This document shows positions 38,887 to 46,286 of a DNA stretch of 46,679 nt, one piece after another. The stretch comes from a virus: the IMG/VR virus record IMGVR_UViG_3300042691_011247, positions 1-46,679 of that record; one strand, given 5' to 3'. The notes below the pieces were generated by a model. The model made no database searches, was not told where the DNA came from, and saw nothing but the letters and a program-made list of their open reading frames with translations. Position numbers and translations under genes: made by a program. Each line of letters starts with the position of its first letter. Position 1 is the first letter of the stretch.

Positions 38887-39164
38887 CGTCTTGCTCCGCT
38901 CTGCCGGACCAATAGCTTGACGTCTTCCTTGATGTCTTTCAGGTCGGCTTTGATTTCGGTCTTGGCTTCGGCGCTTCGTGCGTCTTGGCTTGCGTCAGTG
39001 GCTTTTTGTTGAACCACGAAGTTCTCTAACAATGCGATTCTCTTGTCCTGTTGGGATATGAAGATGCCGGCGGTCACAATTGCGCCGCACGTAATCAGTA
39101 AATGCGATGCGTTGATGGTCTTGTCGAGGTGCCACCCGCGCCGGTCGTCTTGGTTGTTAGGCAT
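38883..39164 (-). CDS. Small membrane-anchored coiled-coil protein (lysis region)
   Basis: A 93-residue protein with a cytoplasmic-type N terminus, one membrane segment (HLLITCGAIVTAGIFI, about 21-36) and a charged coiled coil after it (IALLENFVVQQK, AKTEIKADLKDIKEDVKLLV). Single-span proteins with a coiled-coil tail next to spanins are often second holins, antiholins or haemolysin XhlA-like proteins. It overlaps the end of the inner spanin gene by eight bases. The lysis role is inferred from context. Confidence 0.65.
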   Translation of the reverse strand: MPNNQDDRRGWHLDKTINASHLLITCGAIVTAGIFISQQDKRIALLENFVVQQKATDASQDARSAEAKTEIKADLKDIKEDVKLLVRQSGARR

Positions 39165-39693
39165 GATCGCTCACTTGATAGAGGCTAGTCGTTGGTTGCA
39201 CTTCGCTAGGGCTGCTTCCAGCGCCTGCATCCGATTCCACATCTGTTGATTCGTCGCCCCTTCCGTCAGTGACGCCGGGGAGTCGACCGTCTGCTTTAAC
39301 GCTGGGTCCACCTTGCACACTTGGGGTGCCGGTGGTGGTTCCTTCGGCATCCAAGCGCAGCCGGAGAACATCAATAGGGATAACACCATCGGCCCAAGCC
39401 TTAACGTCGGGCTTTTGTGATTTGAGGCTTTCGATTTCATTGGCTACCCTGTTCAGTTTTTCGTTGATCTTGCGGTCTGAGGCGTCACGCGCCAGCAGTT
39501 GTGCGTTGAGCGTGTCGCGTTTGGTCTTCTCGTCTCGAGCTGCTGCCTGCCATGCGTCGCGGGATGTTTCAGCGGCTTCGAGCTTGGCCTTTACCGGTGC
39601 TTGGTAGTGATCGGCAACCATGTCGTTCAATTTCCACAAGGCACCGGCCGCGAGTAGCGCGACCACGATGTAGCCGACGATCTTGTCCATCAT
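39157..39693 (-). CDS. Rz: Inner-membrane spanin (Rz-like)
   Basis: A 178-residue protein. The ATG at 39693 forms ATGA with the transglycosylase stop; a longer frame upstream is rejected because it lies inside that gene. It has an N-terminal membrane anchor (VGYIVVALLAAGALW, about 6-20) and then a periplasmic coiled coil (VKAKLEAAETSRDAWQAA to NRVANEIESLKSQ). LRLRLDAEG follows and then a Gly/Ser/Asp-rich tail. This is the Rz plan; it would join the Rz1-like lipoprotein encoded inside it to fuse the inner and outer membranes in the last step of lysis. The tail past residue 120 is where the second gene is embedded. Confidence 0.88.
   Translation of the reverse strand: MMDKIVGYIVVALLAAGALWKLNDMVADHYQAPVKAKLEAAETSRDAWQAAARDEKTKRDTLNAQLLARDASDRKINEKLNRVANEIESLKSQKPDVKAWADGVIPIDVLRLRLDAEGTTTGTPSVQGGPSVKADGRLPGVTDGRGDESTDVESDAGAGSSPSEVQPTTSLYQVSDHA
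39171..39440 (-). CDS. Rz1: Outer-membrane spanin lipoprotein (Rz1-like), nested in Rz
   Basis: An 89-residue protein in a different frame, wholly inside the inner-spanin gene. It has a short basic N terminus, a hydrophobic signal (LGPMVLSLLMF) and a lipobox FSGC with Cys28, followed by the Pro-rich MPKEPPPAPQ typical of Rz1. A periplasmic helical part (MWNRMQALEAALAKCNQRL) follows. The nested arrangement is known for phage lambda and its relatives. A weak AGGG lies before the ATG. The mature lipoprotein would pair with the Rz protein from the same transcript. Confidence 0.88.
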   Translation of the reverse strand: MKSKASNHKSPTLRLGPMVLSLLMFSGCAWMPKEPPPAPQVCKVDPALKQTVDSPASLTEGATNQQMWNRMQALEAALAKCNQRLASIK

Positions 39694-40298
39694 TTCCACC
39701 CTTCGTATTTCGGTGCGCGGTTGTGCATGATGTCGTCTGCATACTTCCCGCGGATCTGGCAAAAGGTAAGGCCGTAGCCTTGGAGCTTCGTTTTTGAAGC
39801 CGTACAAGTCGTCTGGACGTGTCCGAACCAACGGGAAGGGTCACAATTCGCGGTGTTTCGGCAATACGTTCGATCTTTGAGCACGCCACCAACCCCGGCG
39901 TTATAGGCGGTCAACATAAAGGCTTCACGCTCTTTCATGTCGGCCGCGAAGCTCATGTGTTTGTAGTTATCGCGGTTCTTCAACACAATTCCGCGCAGCT
40001 GGTAACGCGGGTCATACAAAGTCGTTTCCCAGTTCCATCCGGCCAGACTGGGGTGTTTGTCGCGCATTTCTTGCAGCGCATCAAACCGGCCGAAGACTTT
40101 GGTGATTTGTCCGAGCCCTGCGCCGCGTTCCCGCGAGGTCTCGAAGTTCACCTTGGGGTTCCAACACTTTCTTGGGACCGGGCATGCCGTTTCGTGGTCG
40201 ATCAGCCCGGCCAATACTTTCGTTGGCACTTCCTGAAAATAGGCTGCACGCTCCTGCGCGAGAATCGGCAGGAACGGTACAGCCTGATCGGGTATCAC
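39690..40298 (-). CDS. Endolysin, lytic transglycosylase-like
   Basis: A 202-residue protein of the SLT/goose-lysozyme superfamily, cutting peptidoglycan. The catalytic Glu is probably Glu36 in GLIDHETACP. The GAGLGQIT motif (59-66) and AYNAGVGG (131-138) are the other signature blocks. Several Cys residues in the second half (TYCRNTANCDP, TTCTASK) may form disulphides. There is no signal peptide, so export probably depends on the neighbouring holin. It starts at GTG 40298, overlapping the holin-like stop as GTGA, and the spanin gene follows with an ATGA overlap. Confidence 0.85.
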   Translation of the reverse strand: MIPDQAVPFLPILAQERAAYFQEVPTKVLAGLIDHETACPVPRKCWNPKVNFETSRERGAGLGQITKVFGRFDALQEMRDKHPSLAGWNWETTLYDPRYQLRGIVLKNRDNYKHMSFAADMKEREAFMLTAYNAGVGGVLKDRTYCRNTANCDPSRWFGHVQTTCTASKTKLQGYGLTFCQIRGKYADDIMHNRAPKYEGWK

Positions 40299-40624
40299 TT
40301 CAAACTACCGGCCAGCAGGACCATCAACGTGGTCAGGAATATCAACACAGCAAAAACCACGATCGACGCCGGCAGAGAATCCTTGCAGGCCGTTTCCATG
40401 GCCGCTTGCAGGTCAAAGCCTGGGAACATGAATTTCCTGAGAAAGTGAGAAACCCCCACAAGGACTACTGTTGACGCGGTGATCTGTGCCAGGGTCTTCG
40501 CCCATGCCGGATCCACAAAGAACAGAATCGCGAAGGGTAGGAAGGCCAGCCATACCGTGCGCTGGTCGAATAGCGTCTTGGCGGCGGCGATGAAGTCAAT
40601 CACCCATTTCCCGAGCTTGTCCAT
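40295..40624 (-). CDS. Holin-like membrane protein
   Basis: A 109-residue protein with three hydrophobic segments: VWLAFLPFAILFFV (about 24-37), ITASTVVLVGVSHFL (about 48-62) and SIVVFAVLIFLTTLMVLLAG (about 87-106). A short charged N terminus precedes them. Size and topology fit a class I-like holin, and it is placed immediately before the endolysin, the canonical order. No family motif is recognised, so the call rests on topology and context. It starts in a TAATG overlap with the repeat protein, whose last codons hold its AAGGAG. Confidence 0.75.
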   Translation of the reverse strand: MDKLGKWVIDFIAAAKTLFDQRTVWLAFLPFAILFFVDPAWAKTLAQITASTVVLVGVSHFLRKFMFPGFDLQAAMETACKDSLPASIVVFAVLIFLTTLMVLLAGSLK

Positions 40625-41877
40625 TACATTCTCCTTACAAAAATACTGTTGTCTTTGGTGCCGACAAAAATGTCATCGACTGGTTTGCGCACCGATATGC
40701 GCGGGTATAGCGGGTAGATTCGGATGACGTCGGCATTTGTGGTGTCAGATGCCTCTGCCGTCTCGGACATACTGACGTTTTGCGCCGACGCAAAGTTAGC
40801 CGTGTCGGTCGCTGTGACTGTTTCTTGAACCTGTGCAACAGCCGTAAGGCTGTTTGTCTGCGCTTCGCTTGCCGCTGCTGATTCGGTCCGCGCTACGGTA
40901 AACACCAGTGCGGCGGCTTGAGTCTCAGTGGCTGCGGCGGATTCAGTCCGGGTTGCCGTCCATACTGCCGCTGCGCTTGCTGCTTCCGTCGCTGTCGCGG
41001 TTTCTACATGGCCTGCTGCATAAACAACGGTCGCCGTACAGCTATCACCAGATGCGGCGGACTCAGTCGCAAAAACGGAAGCCGCGCCGTCTTTGTCGCA
41101 TACGTCTGTTGCGGCAACAGATTCACCGACCGACACATTGAATACAGCTGCGACGGTCTGCGCGTGCGTTGCAGCAGCCGTCTCAAGGGCGGTCGCCGTA
41201 AACACTGCCGAGACCGTTTGTGCCTCGGTTGCTGCCGCCGTCTCGGACGTCGCCGCGACAAACGTGGCAATGACCGTCTGCGTGTGTGCACTAGCAGCCA
41301 ACTCGGTTACAGCACCGGCAAACACCGCAACGACGGTTTCAGCATCCGCCGCTGCTGCCGTTTCCGTCGCGCTCCGCGTGACAACCAACACACCTGTTTC
41401 AGTGTCGGTCGCTGCCGCCGTCTCTGCTGCACTGCGAGTGACAACCAGTACACCAGTAGTTGCGTCTGCTGCTGCGGCAGTTTCTGCCCCGCTGCGAGTA
41501 ACGACCGTAACACCAGTTTGATTATCAGTTGCCGCCGCCGTCTCAGTTACCGCCGATACGAACGTGGCAATAACAGACTGAGAATGCGAACTTGCGGCAG
41601 TCTCGGTAACGCTATCCGAGTAGGTGTTGCTCAGTTGCAGGAGCGACGAAATCGGCTGGCCTGAAATTATTCCCAGCGAGAAAACAATCGGGCCAGTCTT
41701 GGTCGCGTCCGATGTTTCCGTCGCTGCTACCGACTCGGTAATCGATGCCGGGTAAGTTACGGCACCGGTCTGCGTATCTGTTGCAGTGGCGGTTTCAGTT
41801 GCCGAGGCAAGGACCGCAAAGGTGACAATGCGGAAGGCCGATACCGCTGCATCTGATATCGGTCCAAATCCCAGCAT
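40624..41877 (-). CDS. Ala/Thr/Val repeat protein, paralogue of 44687-45466
   Basis: A 417-residue protein made almost entirely of about 17-18 units of 20 residues of the type AETAAATDTETGVLVVTRSA, with conserved positions E/T-A-A-A-x-D and a hydrophobic strand. The N terminus LGFGPISDAAVSA and the segment GQPISSLLQLS resemble an ISxxAxS motif seen in small phage tail proteins. The C-terminal 30 residues (YPLYPRISVRKPVDDI, then FVGTKDNSIFVRR) form a strand-rich cap also seen in the paralogue. The repeats suggest a beta-solenoid or elongated fibre. AGGAG precedes the ATG. No enzyme motif is present; a structural or fibre role is inferred. Confidence 0.65.
   Translation of the reverse strand: MLGFGPISDAAVSAFRIVTFAVLASATETATATDTQTGAVTYPASITESVAATETSDATKTGPIVFSLGIISGQPISSLLQLSNTYSDSVTETAASSHSQSVIATFVSAVTETAAATDNQTGVTVVTRSGAETAAAADATTGVLVVTRSAAETAAATDTETGVLVVTRSATETAAAADAETVVAVFAGAVTELAASAHTQTVIATFVAATSETAAATEAQTVSAVFTATALETAAATHAQTVAAVFNVSVGESVAATDVCDKDGAASVFATESAASGDSCTATVVYAAGHVETATATEAASAAAVWTATRTESAAATETQAAALVFTVARTESAAASEAQTNSLTAVAQVQETVTATDTANFASAQNVSMSETAEASDTTNADVIRIYPLYPRISVRKPVDDIFVGTKDNSIFVRRM
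40722..41802 (-). repeat. 60-bp in-frame tandem repeats in the fibre-like gene
   Basis: The coding sequence is a run of degenerate 60-base units. The best-conserved units lie at about 41340-41520. All units stay in frame, which suggests unit gain or loss could change fibre length. Confidence 0.65.
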
Positions 41878-41885
41878 GTTATCTC

Positions 41886-42473
41886 CTAGACGGCGGCTAC
41901 CTCTTCAGGTGTGGTTGCTGCCGCAAGCGCGGCTTTACGTGTTTGCGATACGCCAAAGTTATACAAGCCTTGCCCTATCATCGAGGCATACATCGCCTTG
42001 AACTGCGCGATTGTCGTCATCTCTAAATACGTGTTGTCCGCACACTTCCAGTACCCCGGCCACCCTTGCGGGAAGTCGCCTAACAGGCCAATCTGATTGG
42101 CCATGCCGTCAATGTCGGACCGGGAAAGTCTGTCGCAAGACACCGGCTGGCCATTGTGAGTAAACGTGCCGAAGTTCGCAGCTTCACGGTCATCGTTTAT
42201 CTGTTGATTCCGTGCGGCCTTGAGCTGCGCGAGCTTTGTCGCCTTTTGCTGTTCGCTCAATTCACTGACTACCCATTTTGTCGTAAGGGCTCCGCCGACG
42301 ATATGGACTCCATCGGCCGTCGCGCTCTCAAAGACGGTAGTTGTCGGCATCGGGGCATCTTGCCACGGCACCCAGCGCAACCCTTTCGCCGTAGCGAGTT
42401 CAGGCGCTGCGCCATCAAAATCCTGTGTCCGGATAAGCTGATCTTGGTTATCCACAAGCGCGTAGGTCGTCAT
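41886..42473 (-). CDS. DUF4376-type tail-fibre assembly-like protein
   Basis: A 195-residue protein. The N-terminal half (MTTYALVDNQDQLIRTQDFD, GLRWVPWQDAP) is short and strand-rich, and a basic helix follows (KLAQLKAARNQQINDDREA). The DUF4376 signature is FGTFTHNGQPVSCDRLSRSD plus IDGMANQIGLLGDFPQGW. This family is common beside phage tail fibres and adhesins and is thought to help their assembly or to be part of the tip. It starts in an ATGA overlap with the Gly-rich adhesin-like gene, supporting a functional pair. Confidence 0.75.
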   Translation of the reverse strand: MTTYALVDNQDQLIRTQDFDGAAPELATAKGLRWVPWQDAPMPTTTVFESATADGVHIVGGALTTKWVVSELSEQQKATKLAQLKAARNQQINDDREAANFGTFTHNGQPVSCDRLSRSDIDGMANQIGLLGDFPQGWPGYWKCADNTYLEMTTIAQFKAMYASMIGQGLYNFGVSQTRKAALAAATTPEEVAAV

Positions 42474-43270
42474 GCCGCCGTTCCTTTAACCTGTGTACCG
42501 TTGTTACCGCCAGTCCATGTAAGACCAGCACCGTTAGTGAATACAGCGCGACCTGCTGCGCCGCCAGTGCTACCGTTACCGATGTAGGTATCACCTAGAG
42601 TAGCGTCGGCACCATTAGCGCCCACCTGTCCGTAATCGCCACCGTCGCCTCCTTTGCCGCTGTTAGCTCCTGAGCCGGTAGAAGCAGCTCCACCAAGTCC
42701 GCCGGATGTTGGGACTCCACGCTGTCCACTGGAACCGGGATAAGCAACTCCACCGCTGAAAGTGTCGCAGACCCCAGCTATACCCGCCGAGCCGTCGCCC
42801 GCCCCGCCACCACCACCACCACCACTGGCCAACGCACCATTAGTTTGGTCAGTTGCGCCACCGCCACCGCCGCCACCACCGCCACCACCCCAGACGTTGC
42901 CGCTAGTATTGTTGATTGTGGTTGGTCGATTAGTCTGAATAGCATCAGTGCCCGCGCCTCCCGTTTGCGCCCCAGCTAACGAACCGAACCACGAGATACT
43001 CCCACCATCGCCGCCGGTACCACCCACACCACGAATCGTACCGTTATTGGTGATGAGGATGGTGGAACCTGCCGCGAAACTGAGCGCACGAAGTTCTGAA
43101 ACAATAATGCTGCTATTGACCGTGATTCGTAAATCAACCGCCCCCGCAGGCGAACCTGCTGCTGTAAAGGCGTTGTACCCTGCAAGCTGGTCTGTCGAGA
43201 TGGTGAGGTTGATGACTGGCAGACCGGTTGCGCCCGCGTTGAACCCGTTAAGACGATTGATCGCAAACAT
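42470..43270 (-). CDS. Gly-rich tail adhesin-like protein (gp38-type pattern)
   Basis: A 266-residue protein. Residues 1-100 are a beta-rich attachment domain (INLTISTDQLAGYNAFTA, GSTILITNNGTIRGVGG). Residues about 125-260 have polyglycine runs (an 11-Gly run after VW, then GGGGGGGA) separated by variable segments (GVCDTFSGGVAYPGSSG, TGSGANSGKGGDGGDY). Alternating Gly-rich motifs and variable loops is the plan of T4-type gp38 adhesins, which form polyglycine II sandwiches and bind outer-membrane receptors. The call is by pattern. The following DUF4376-type gene overlaps it, and the upstream gene ends two bases before. Confidence 0.75.
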   Translation of the reverse strand: MFAINRLNGFNAGATGLPVINLTISTDQLAGYNAFTAAGSPAGAVDLRITVNSSIIVSELRALSFAAGSTILITNNGTIRGVGGTGGDGGSISWFGSLAGAQTGGAGTDAIQTNRPTTINNTSGNVWGGGGGGGGGGGATDQTNGALASGGGGGGGAGDGSAGIAGVCDTFSGGVAYPGSSGQRGVPTSGGLGGAASTGSGANSGKGGDGGDYGQVGANGADATLGDTYIGNGSTGGAAGRAVFTNGAGLTWTGGNNGTQVKGTAA

Positions 43271-43272
43271 GA

Positions 43273-44097
43273 TTAAGCGTCATTCGCAGAGGCTACCGTC
43301 ATAAACACAGCGACCCCAACAAGACGAGCGTTCACGGCCATCGTGTCGGAGCCGTTTGTTGCATCACGATAGAAGCGGAATGCAACAAGGTCTTGCGCTG
43401 CTGGCGAACTACCGACAGTAACCGCCGCACTTTCCGGAGAGTGGTAAATGTTGTTCGTCGTGCCGCCCGTATCGACCTGTGTGACAGCGGTACCCCAAGC
43501 TGCATCAGGGGCTTCGTTGTCGCTCAGTGCCAAAGCCTGTAGCGCCCACACAACGCCAAAGTTCGTCGCCGTCGAAGGGTGTAGCCACACCGCCACAAAG
43601 GTGAGTGTGCCGAGGTCCCACGACTTCGGCATCCTTGCGTTGAAGTGCGCGTACTGGATTGTTGACGGGTCAAAATCAAGAACAGAGAAGTTTTGTCTAT
43701 TAGTCGTCGTCTCAACCTGTGCAGACGCTGGGCCGTTGGTGGTGGCCCTAGTCATCGCACCGGCAGGAACCCAAATTGTCTCCTTACCTGGTGCAATCTT
43801 GGAAGCGGCGAGTGTTGCAAAGACATACTTGGTGCCAGCGGCAAAGCTAACCGCCGAACCTGCGTTACTTGACGCTAAGATCGTCGTGCGGGAAAGCGTG
43901 GTGCCGGAAGATGTGTAAGTCCCAATGCCGACTTCCCATGCGCCTGTGTTGCGATCTTCAATCGCATACATACAGGTGTTCGCGTTACCAATCGCAGCAA
44001 AAGACTGATACCCGGTGACGGCACCGCCCAATGTGATCGTGCCTGTTCCGGTCGTCGTTGTTGTTTCGAGGACGCGGTCGGCAACAACTTGTGGCAT
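43273..44097 (-). CDS. Tail protein with N-terminal ADRVLET domain
   Basis: A 274-residue protein. The first about 100 residues form a recognisable phage tail N-terminal module: ADRVLETTTTTGTGTITLGG, GYQSFAAIGNANTCMYAIED and VGIGTYTSSGTTLSRTTI, ending VSFAAGTKYVFATL. This module commonly starts phage fibre or tail-tip proteins. The rest (residues about 115-274) is a beta-rich domain (FNARMPKSWDLGTLTFVAVW, LVAFRFYRDATNGSDTM) likely exposed. It starts in a TAATG overlap with the gene before it. Confidence 0.8.
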   Translation of the reverse strand: MPQVVADRVLETTTTTGTGTITLGGAVTGYQSFAAIGNANTCMYAIEDRNTGAWEVGIGTYTSSGTTLSRTTILASSNAGSAVSFAAGTKYVFATLAASKIAPGKETIWVPAGAMTRATTNGPASAQVETTTNRQNFSVLDFDPSTIQYAHFNARMPKSWDLGTLTFVAVWLHPSTATNFGVVWALQALALSDNEAPDAAWGTAVTQVDTGGTTNNIYHSPESAAVTVGSSPAAQDLVAFRFYRDATNGSDTMAVNARLVGVAVFMTVASANDA

Positions 44098-44666
44098 TAC
44101 GTGATTGTTGCGGTATAGGTTACGTTGAGGGTATCGCCGTTGCTCACCGCCTTGGAGCCGCCAGAGAAGTCACCAGCCGAGTACAGCACGCCGGTTGTGT
44201 CGTCCTTGGTTGCACTGCCGTTCATGTTGATGAAGCAGCCATGCACGGTACCGGTGCCGGTGATCGCAAACGACACAGCAGCCGAGGTCGCCTTAGAGCC
44301 AGCGGACGCCGCCGAGAACGCTACAGTCGGACGGTTACCGGTGTAGGTCGGCGCATTTGTCCCGCCTTGCTCCAGCCATGAAGCGTGAGAGGCTTGTGTA
44401 TCAGCAGCAACGGCAGTACCCGTGCCCTTGAGGCCCATACGAACAGTAGCGGTATACGCCGAACCGCCGAGGTATTGGTCAAGCAGGTTGTTCTTGCCAA
44501 CCGTGGTGACGATGTTTTCAATCGTGTCTTTCCACTTGAGTTTGCCGTCTTTGTCAAAACACTCAACGACATAACGACCGTGCGCCTCGCCAGATTCTTG
44601 GTGCACCGTGCCAGCGACTAATGTCGCACCGGCCGCCATACTGGCGCTCGCTTTTTCATTATTCAT
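44097..44666 (-). CDS. Tail-associated structural protein
   Basis: A 189-residue protein. I chose ATG 44666 (MNNEKASASMAAG) because a strong GAGAGGAG lies five bases upstream. It has HGRYVVECFDKDGKLKWKD, then NIVTTVGKNNLLDQYLGGS, a pattern found in phage structural proteins, followed by a Thr/Ala/Gly-rich beta domain with VHGCFINMNGSATKDD. No enzyme motif is present. It lies between repeat and tail genes and ends in a TAATG overlap. Confidence 0.7.
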   Translation of the reverse strand: MNNEKASASMAAGATLVAGTVHQESGEAHGRYVVECFDKDGKLKWKDTIENIVTTVGKNNLLDQYLGGSAYTATVRMGLKGTGTAVAADTQASHASWLEQGGTNAPTYTGNRPTVAFSAASAGSKATSAAVSFAITGTGTVHGCFINMNGSATKDDTTGVLYSAGDFSGGSKAVSNGDTLNVTYTATIT

Positions 44667-44686
44667 GGTTACTCCTCTCAAAAAAA

Positions 44687-45466
44687 TTAATCAATAAACC
44701 GAACGAATAGTTCGACGTCGTCGCTTTGCACGAACAGGTCTTCTCTCGCAACAAACCGGAAAATCGGCTCGTCGTCGATAAACACAAATAACTTCTCGTC
44801 TTTGGTCAGAGCTTGCAAACCAAAGATAGCGGCGCTTTGCTGTTCGCTGGCAGTGACAAGTTCGGTTACTGAACCAAACGCCGGAATTGGCGAAGCCAGC
44901 AAATCCGTTGCGGTGGCCGTTTCGGTTGTTGTGCTGACAAACAGCGCGCTTACAGACTGTGCATCTGTCCCAGCAACAGACTCAACAATCGCCGTTATGG
45001 CGATCTGGCTTGCCGTTTGGGAATGACTTGCCGCCGAACTCTCTGATCCCACGACCGAAAACGCGACCGATGCAATCGACGCATCAGTTGCTGCCAGCGT
45101 TTCAACAGTGGAACTCGAACCGGCACCAGTGGTTGAGGACTGTGTATCTGTTGCAGAGACTGTTTCAGTGCTGCTGCTGACAAACACCGCGCTTGAAGAC
45201 TGCGCATCTGCGGCAGCGACCGTTTCCGTTCCGGCACTAACAAATATCGTGGTTGCAGATTGCGTGTCTGAGGCAGTGGCTGATTCAGCAATTGCGCTGA
45301 CAGCAATTTGTCCTGCTGCTTGAGAATGGCTTGCCGCTGCGCTTTCTGAAACTGCGACTGAAAAAGCAGCCAATGCAGTTGTTGTATCAATTGCTGACAA
45401 CGTTTCAGTCGTGGCACTCGGCCCACCGCTACCACCGCCGATGCGGGGGACGCGAACGCGCAGCAC
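44687..45466 (-). CDS. Ala/Ser/Thr repeat protein, paralogue of 40624-41877
   Basis: A 259-residue protein starting at GTG 45466, one base after the upstream stop. A short Gly/Pro/Ser stretch (GGGSGGPSA) leads into about nine repeats of 19-22 residues such as TETVSATDTQSSTTGAGSSS and VSESAAASHSQAAGQIAVSA. The C-terminal part (DEKLFVFIDDEPIFRFVA, then EDLFVQSDDVELFVRFID) is strand-rich and its end resembles that of the longer paralogue. A fibre or stalk role is inferred from the repeats and from flanking tail genes. No known domain is recognised. Confidence 0.65.
   Translation of the reverse strand: MLRVRVPRIGGGSGGPSATTETLSAIDTTTALAAFSVAVSESAAASHSQAAGQIAVSAIAESATASDTQSATTIFVSAGTETVAAADAQSSSAVFVSSSTETVSATDTQSSTTGAGSSSTVETLAATDASIASVAFSVVGSESSAASHSQTASQIAITAIVESVAGTDAQSVSALFVSTTTETATATDLLASPIPAFGSVTELVTASEQQSAAIFGLQALTKDEKLFVFIDDEPIFRFVAREDLFVQSDDVELFVRFID
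44866..45415 (-). repeat. In-frame degenerate repeats in the shorter fibre-like gene
   Basis: Degenerate units of 57-66 bases encode the Ala/Ser/Thr repeats. They are less regular than those of the longer paralogue at 40722-41802 but follow the same E-x-x-A-A-x-D pattern. Confidence 0.55.
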
Positions 45467-45467
45467 G

Positions 45468-46286
45468 TCAGTCCCCGATCAGCGGCGGGCGGTTGGCGAA
45501 GGGGCTGCTAGTCACCACGTCAGCGGCAATGCCCCATTTCCACGCAAGATATCCCTCAATTTTCAAACGATCCGGTACGGATAGCGCCGCATTATTTGTG
45601 ATGATTACCTCTCCAATTTGCCAGTTCGTGTACCGACTGAACAAAGGCGATGAGCCTATGTACAGCGGCGAAGTTCCTAAGTTCGTCCGCAACGTATAGG
45701 AGCCGGAGTTGCTACCGTCTGCGTTTCCGTTTCGCAGCCCAACTAGCGAGTTGTTTTGATGTATGCCTGTAAAAATGTAGGTTCGATTTGTGGCGTAAGT
45801 AACCAACCCGGTGCCGTCATAGAAGTTCTGTGTTCCGGCTGTGTTTGTTGCATAAATCGCAGACCGCAAGGATGGGCCGATTAGGTCACTCCATCCGGCA
45901 GTTGTTTGACCAGCCACGGTGTAAAACTCAAAAAGCGAGTTATAGCTACCGTTGAATGCGGCCGTCCGAAACACGATGAACGCCGTGACCGGATATTGAA
46001 ACGCCCAAGCCTCGGGTGTTCTTCGTAGCGCTTTGGCGGTGCCGTCGAACGAGATGCTGCTCAGACCGTTAATGCCGTTCTGGTTATACGCTGGCTGGTT
46101 GGCCGTGGTTGTCTGCGTAAAATGCCGCCCGTTGCCGCTTTTGTCGCGCCACTCGCTCACGCCTGTTGCTACTGAAACTGTAGAAGCATCAGCAGCATCC
46201 AGCCACAGCGCAGGCCGCACCAAGTCAGGCGTCCACAACAGCCCCTGCAACTGTGCCTCATCGTATTGGTTAACCCCGCGCGGCAT
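45468..46286 (-). CDS. LamG/concanavalin-A-like tail protein
   Basis: A 272-residue protein. LVRPALWLDAADASTVSV, GVSEWRDKSGNGRHFTQ and ISFDGTAKALRR are hallmark segments of phage and bacterial LamG-like (concanavalin-A-fold) domains. QIGEVIITNNAALS and DRLKIEGYLAWKWGI are the usual closing strand and motif, followed by PFANRPP. Such domains can bind sugars and often sit in phage tail fibres. It overlaps the preceding gene by one base at TAATG. A glycan-binding role at the host surface is plausible but not proven. Confidence 0.8.
   Translation of the reverse strand: MPRGVNQYDEAQLQGLLWTPDLVRPALWLDAADASTVSVATGVSEWRDKSGNGRHFTQTTTANQPAYNQNGINGLSSISFDGTAKALRRTPEAWAFQYPVTAFIVFRTAAFNGSYNSLFEFYTVAGQTTAGWSDLIGPSLRSAIYATNTAGTQNFYDGTGLVTYATNRTYIFTGIHQNNSLVGLRNGNADGSNSGSYTLRTNLGTSPLYIGSSPLFSRYTNWQIGEVIITNNAALSVPDRLKIEGYLAWKWGIAADVVTSSPFANRPPLIGD

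Noticed and set aside
39694-39831. Longer N terminus for the Rz-like gene
   Set aside because: It would lie inside the transglycosylase gene and push the membrane anchor inward. ATG 39693 is coupled to the upstream stop.
40918-41664. A 248-residue plus-strand frame opposite the Ala/Thr repeat gene
   Set aside because: It is a by-product of the 60-bp repeats, with no coupling or ribosome site.
40722-41802. Regular 60-bp repeats considered as a CRISPR-like array
   Set aside because: There are no unique spacers. The repeats are contiguous, in frame and degenerate, as expected for a repeat protein.
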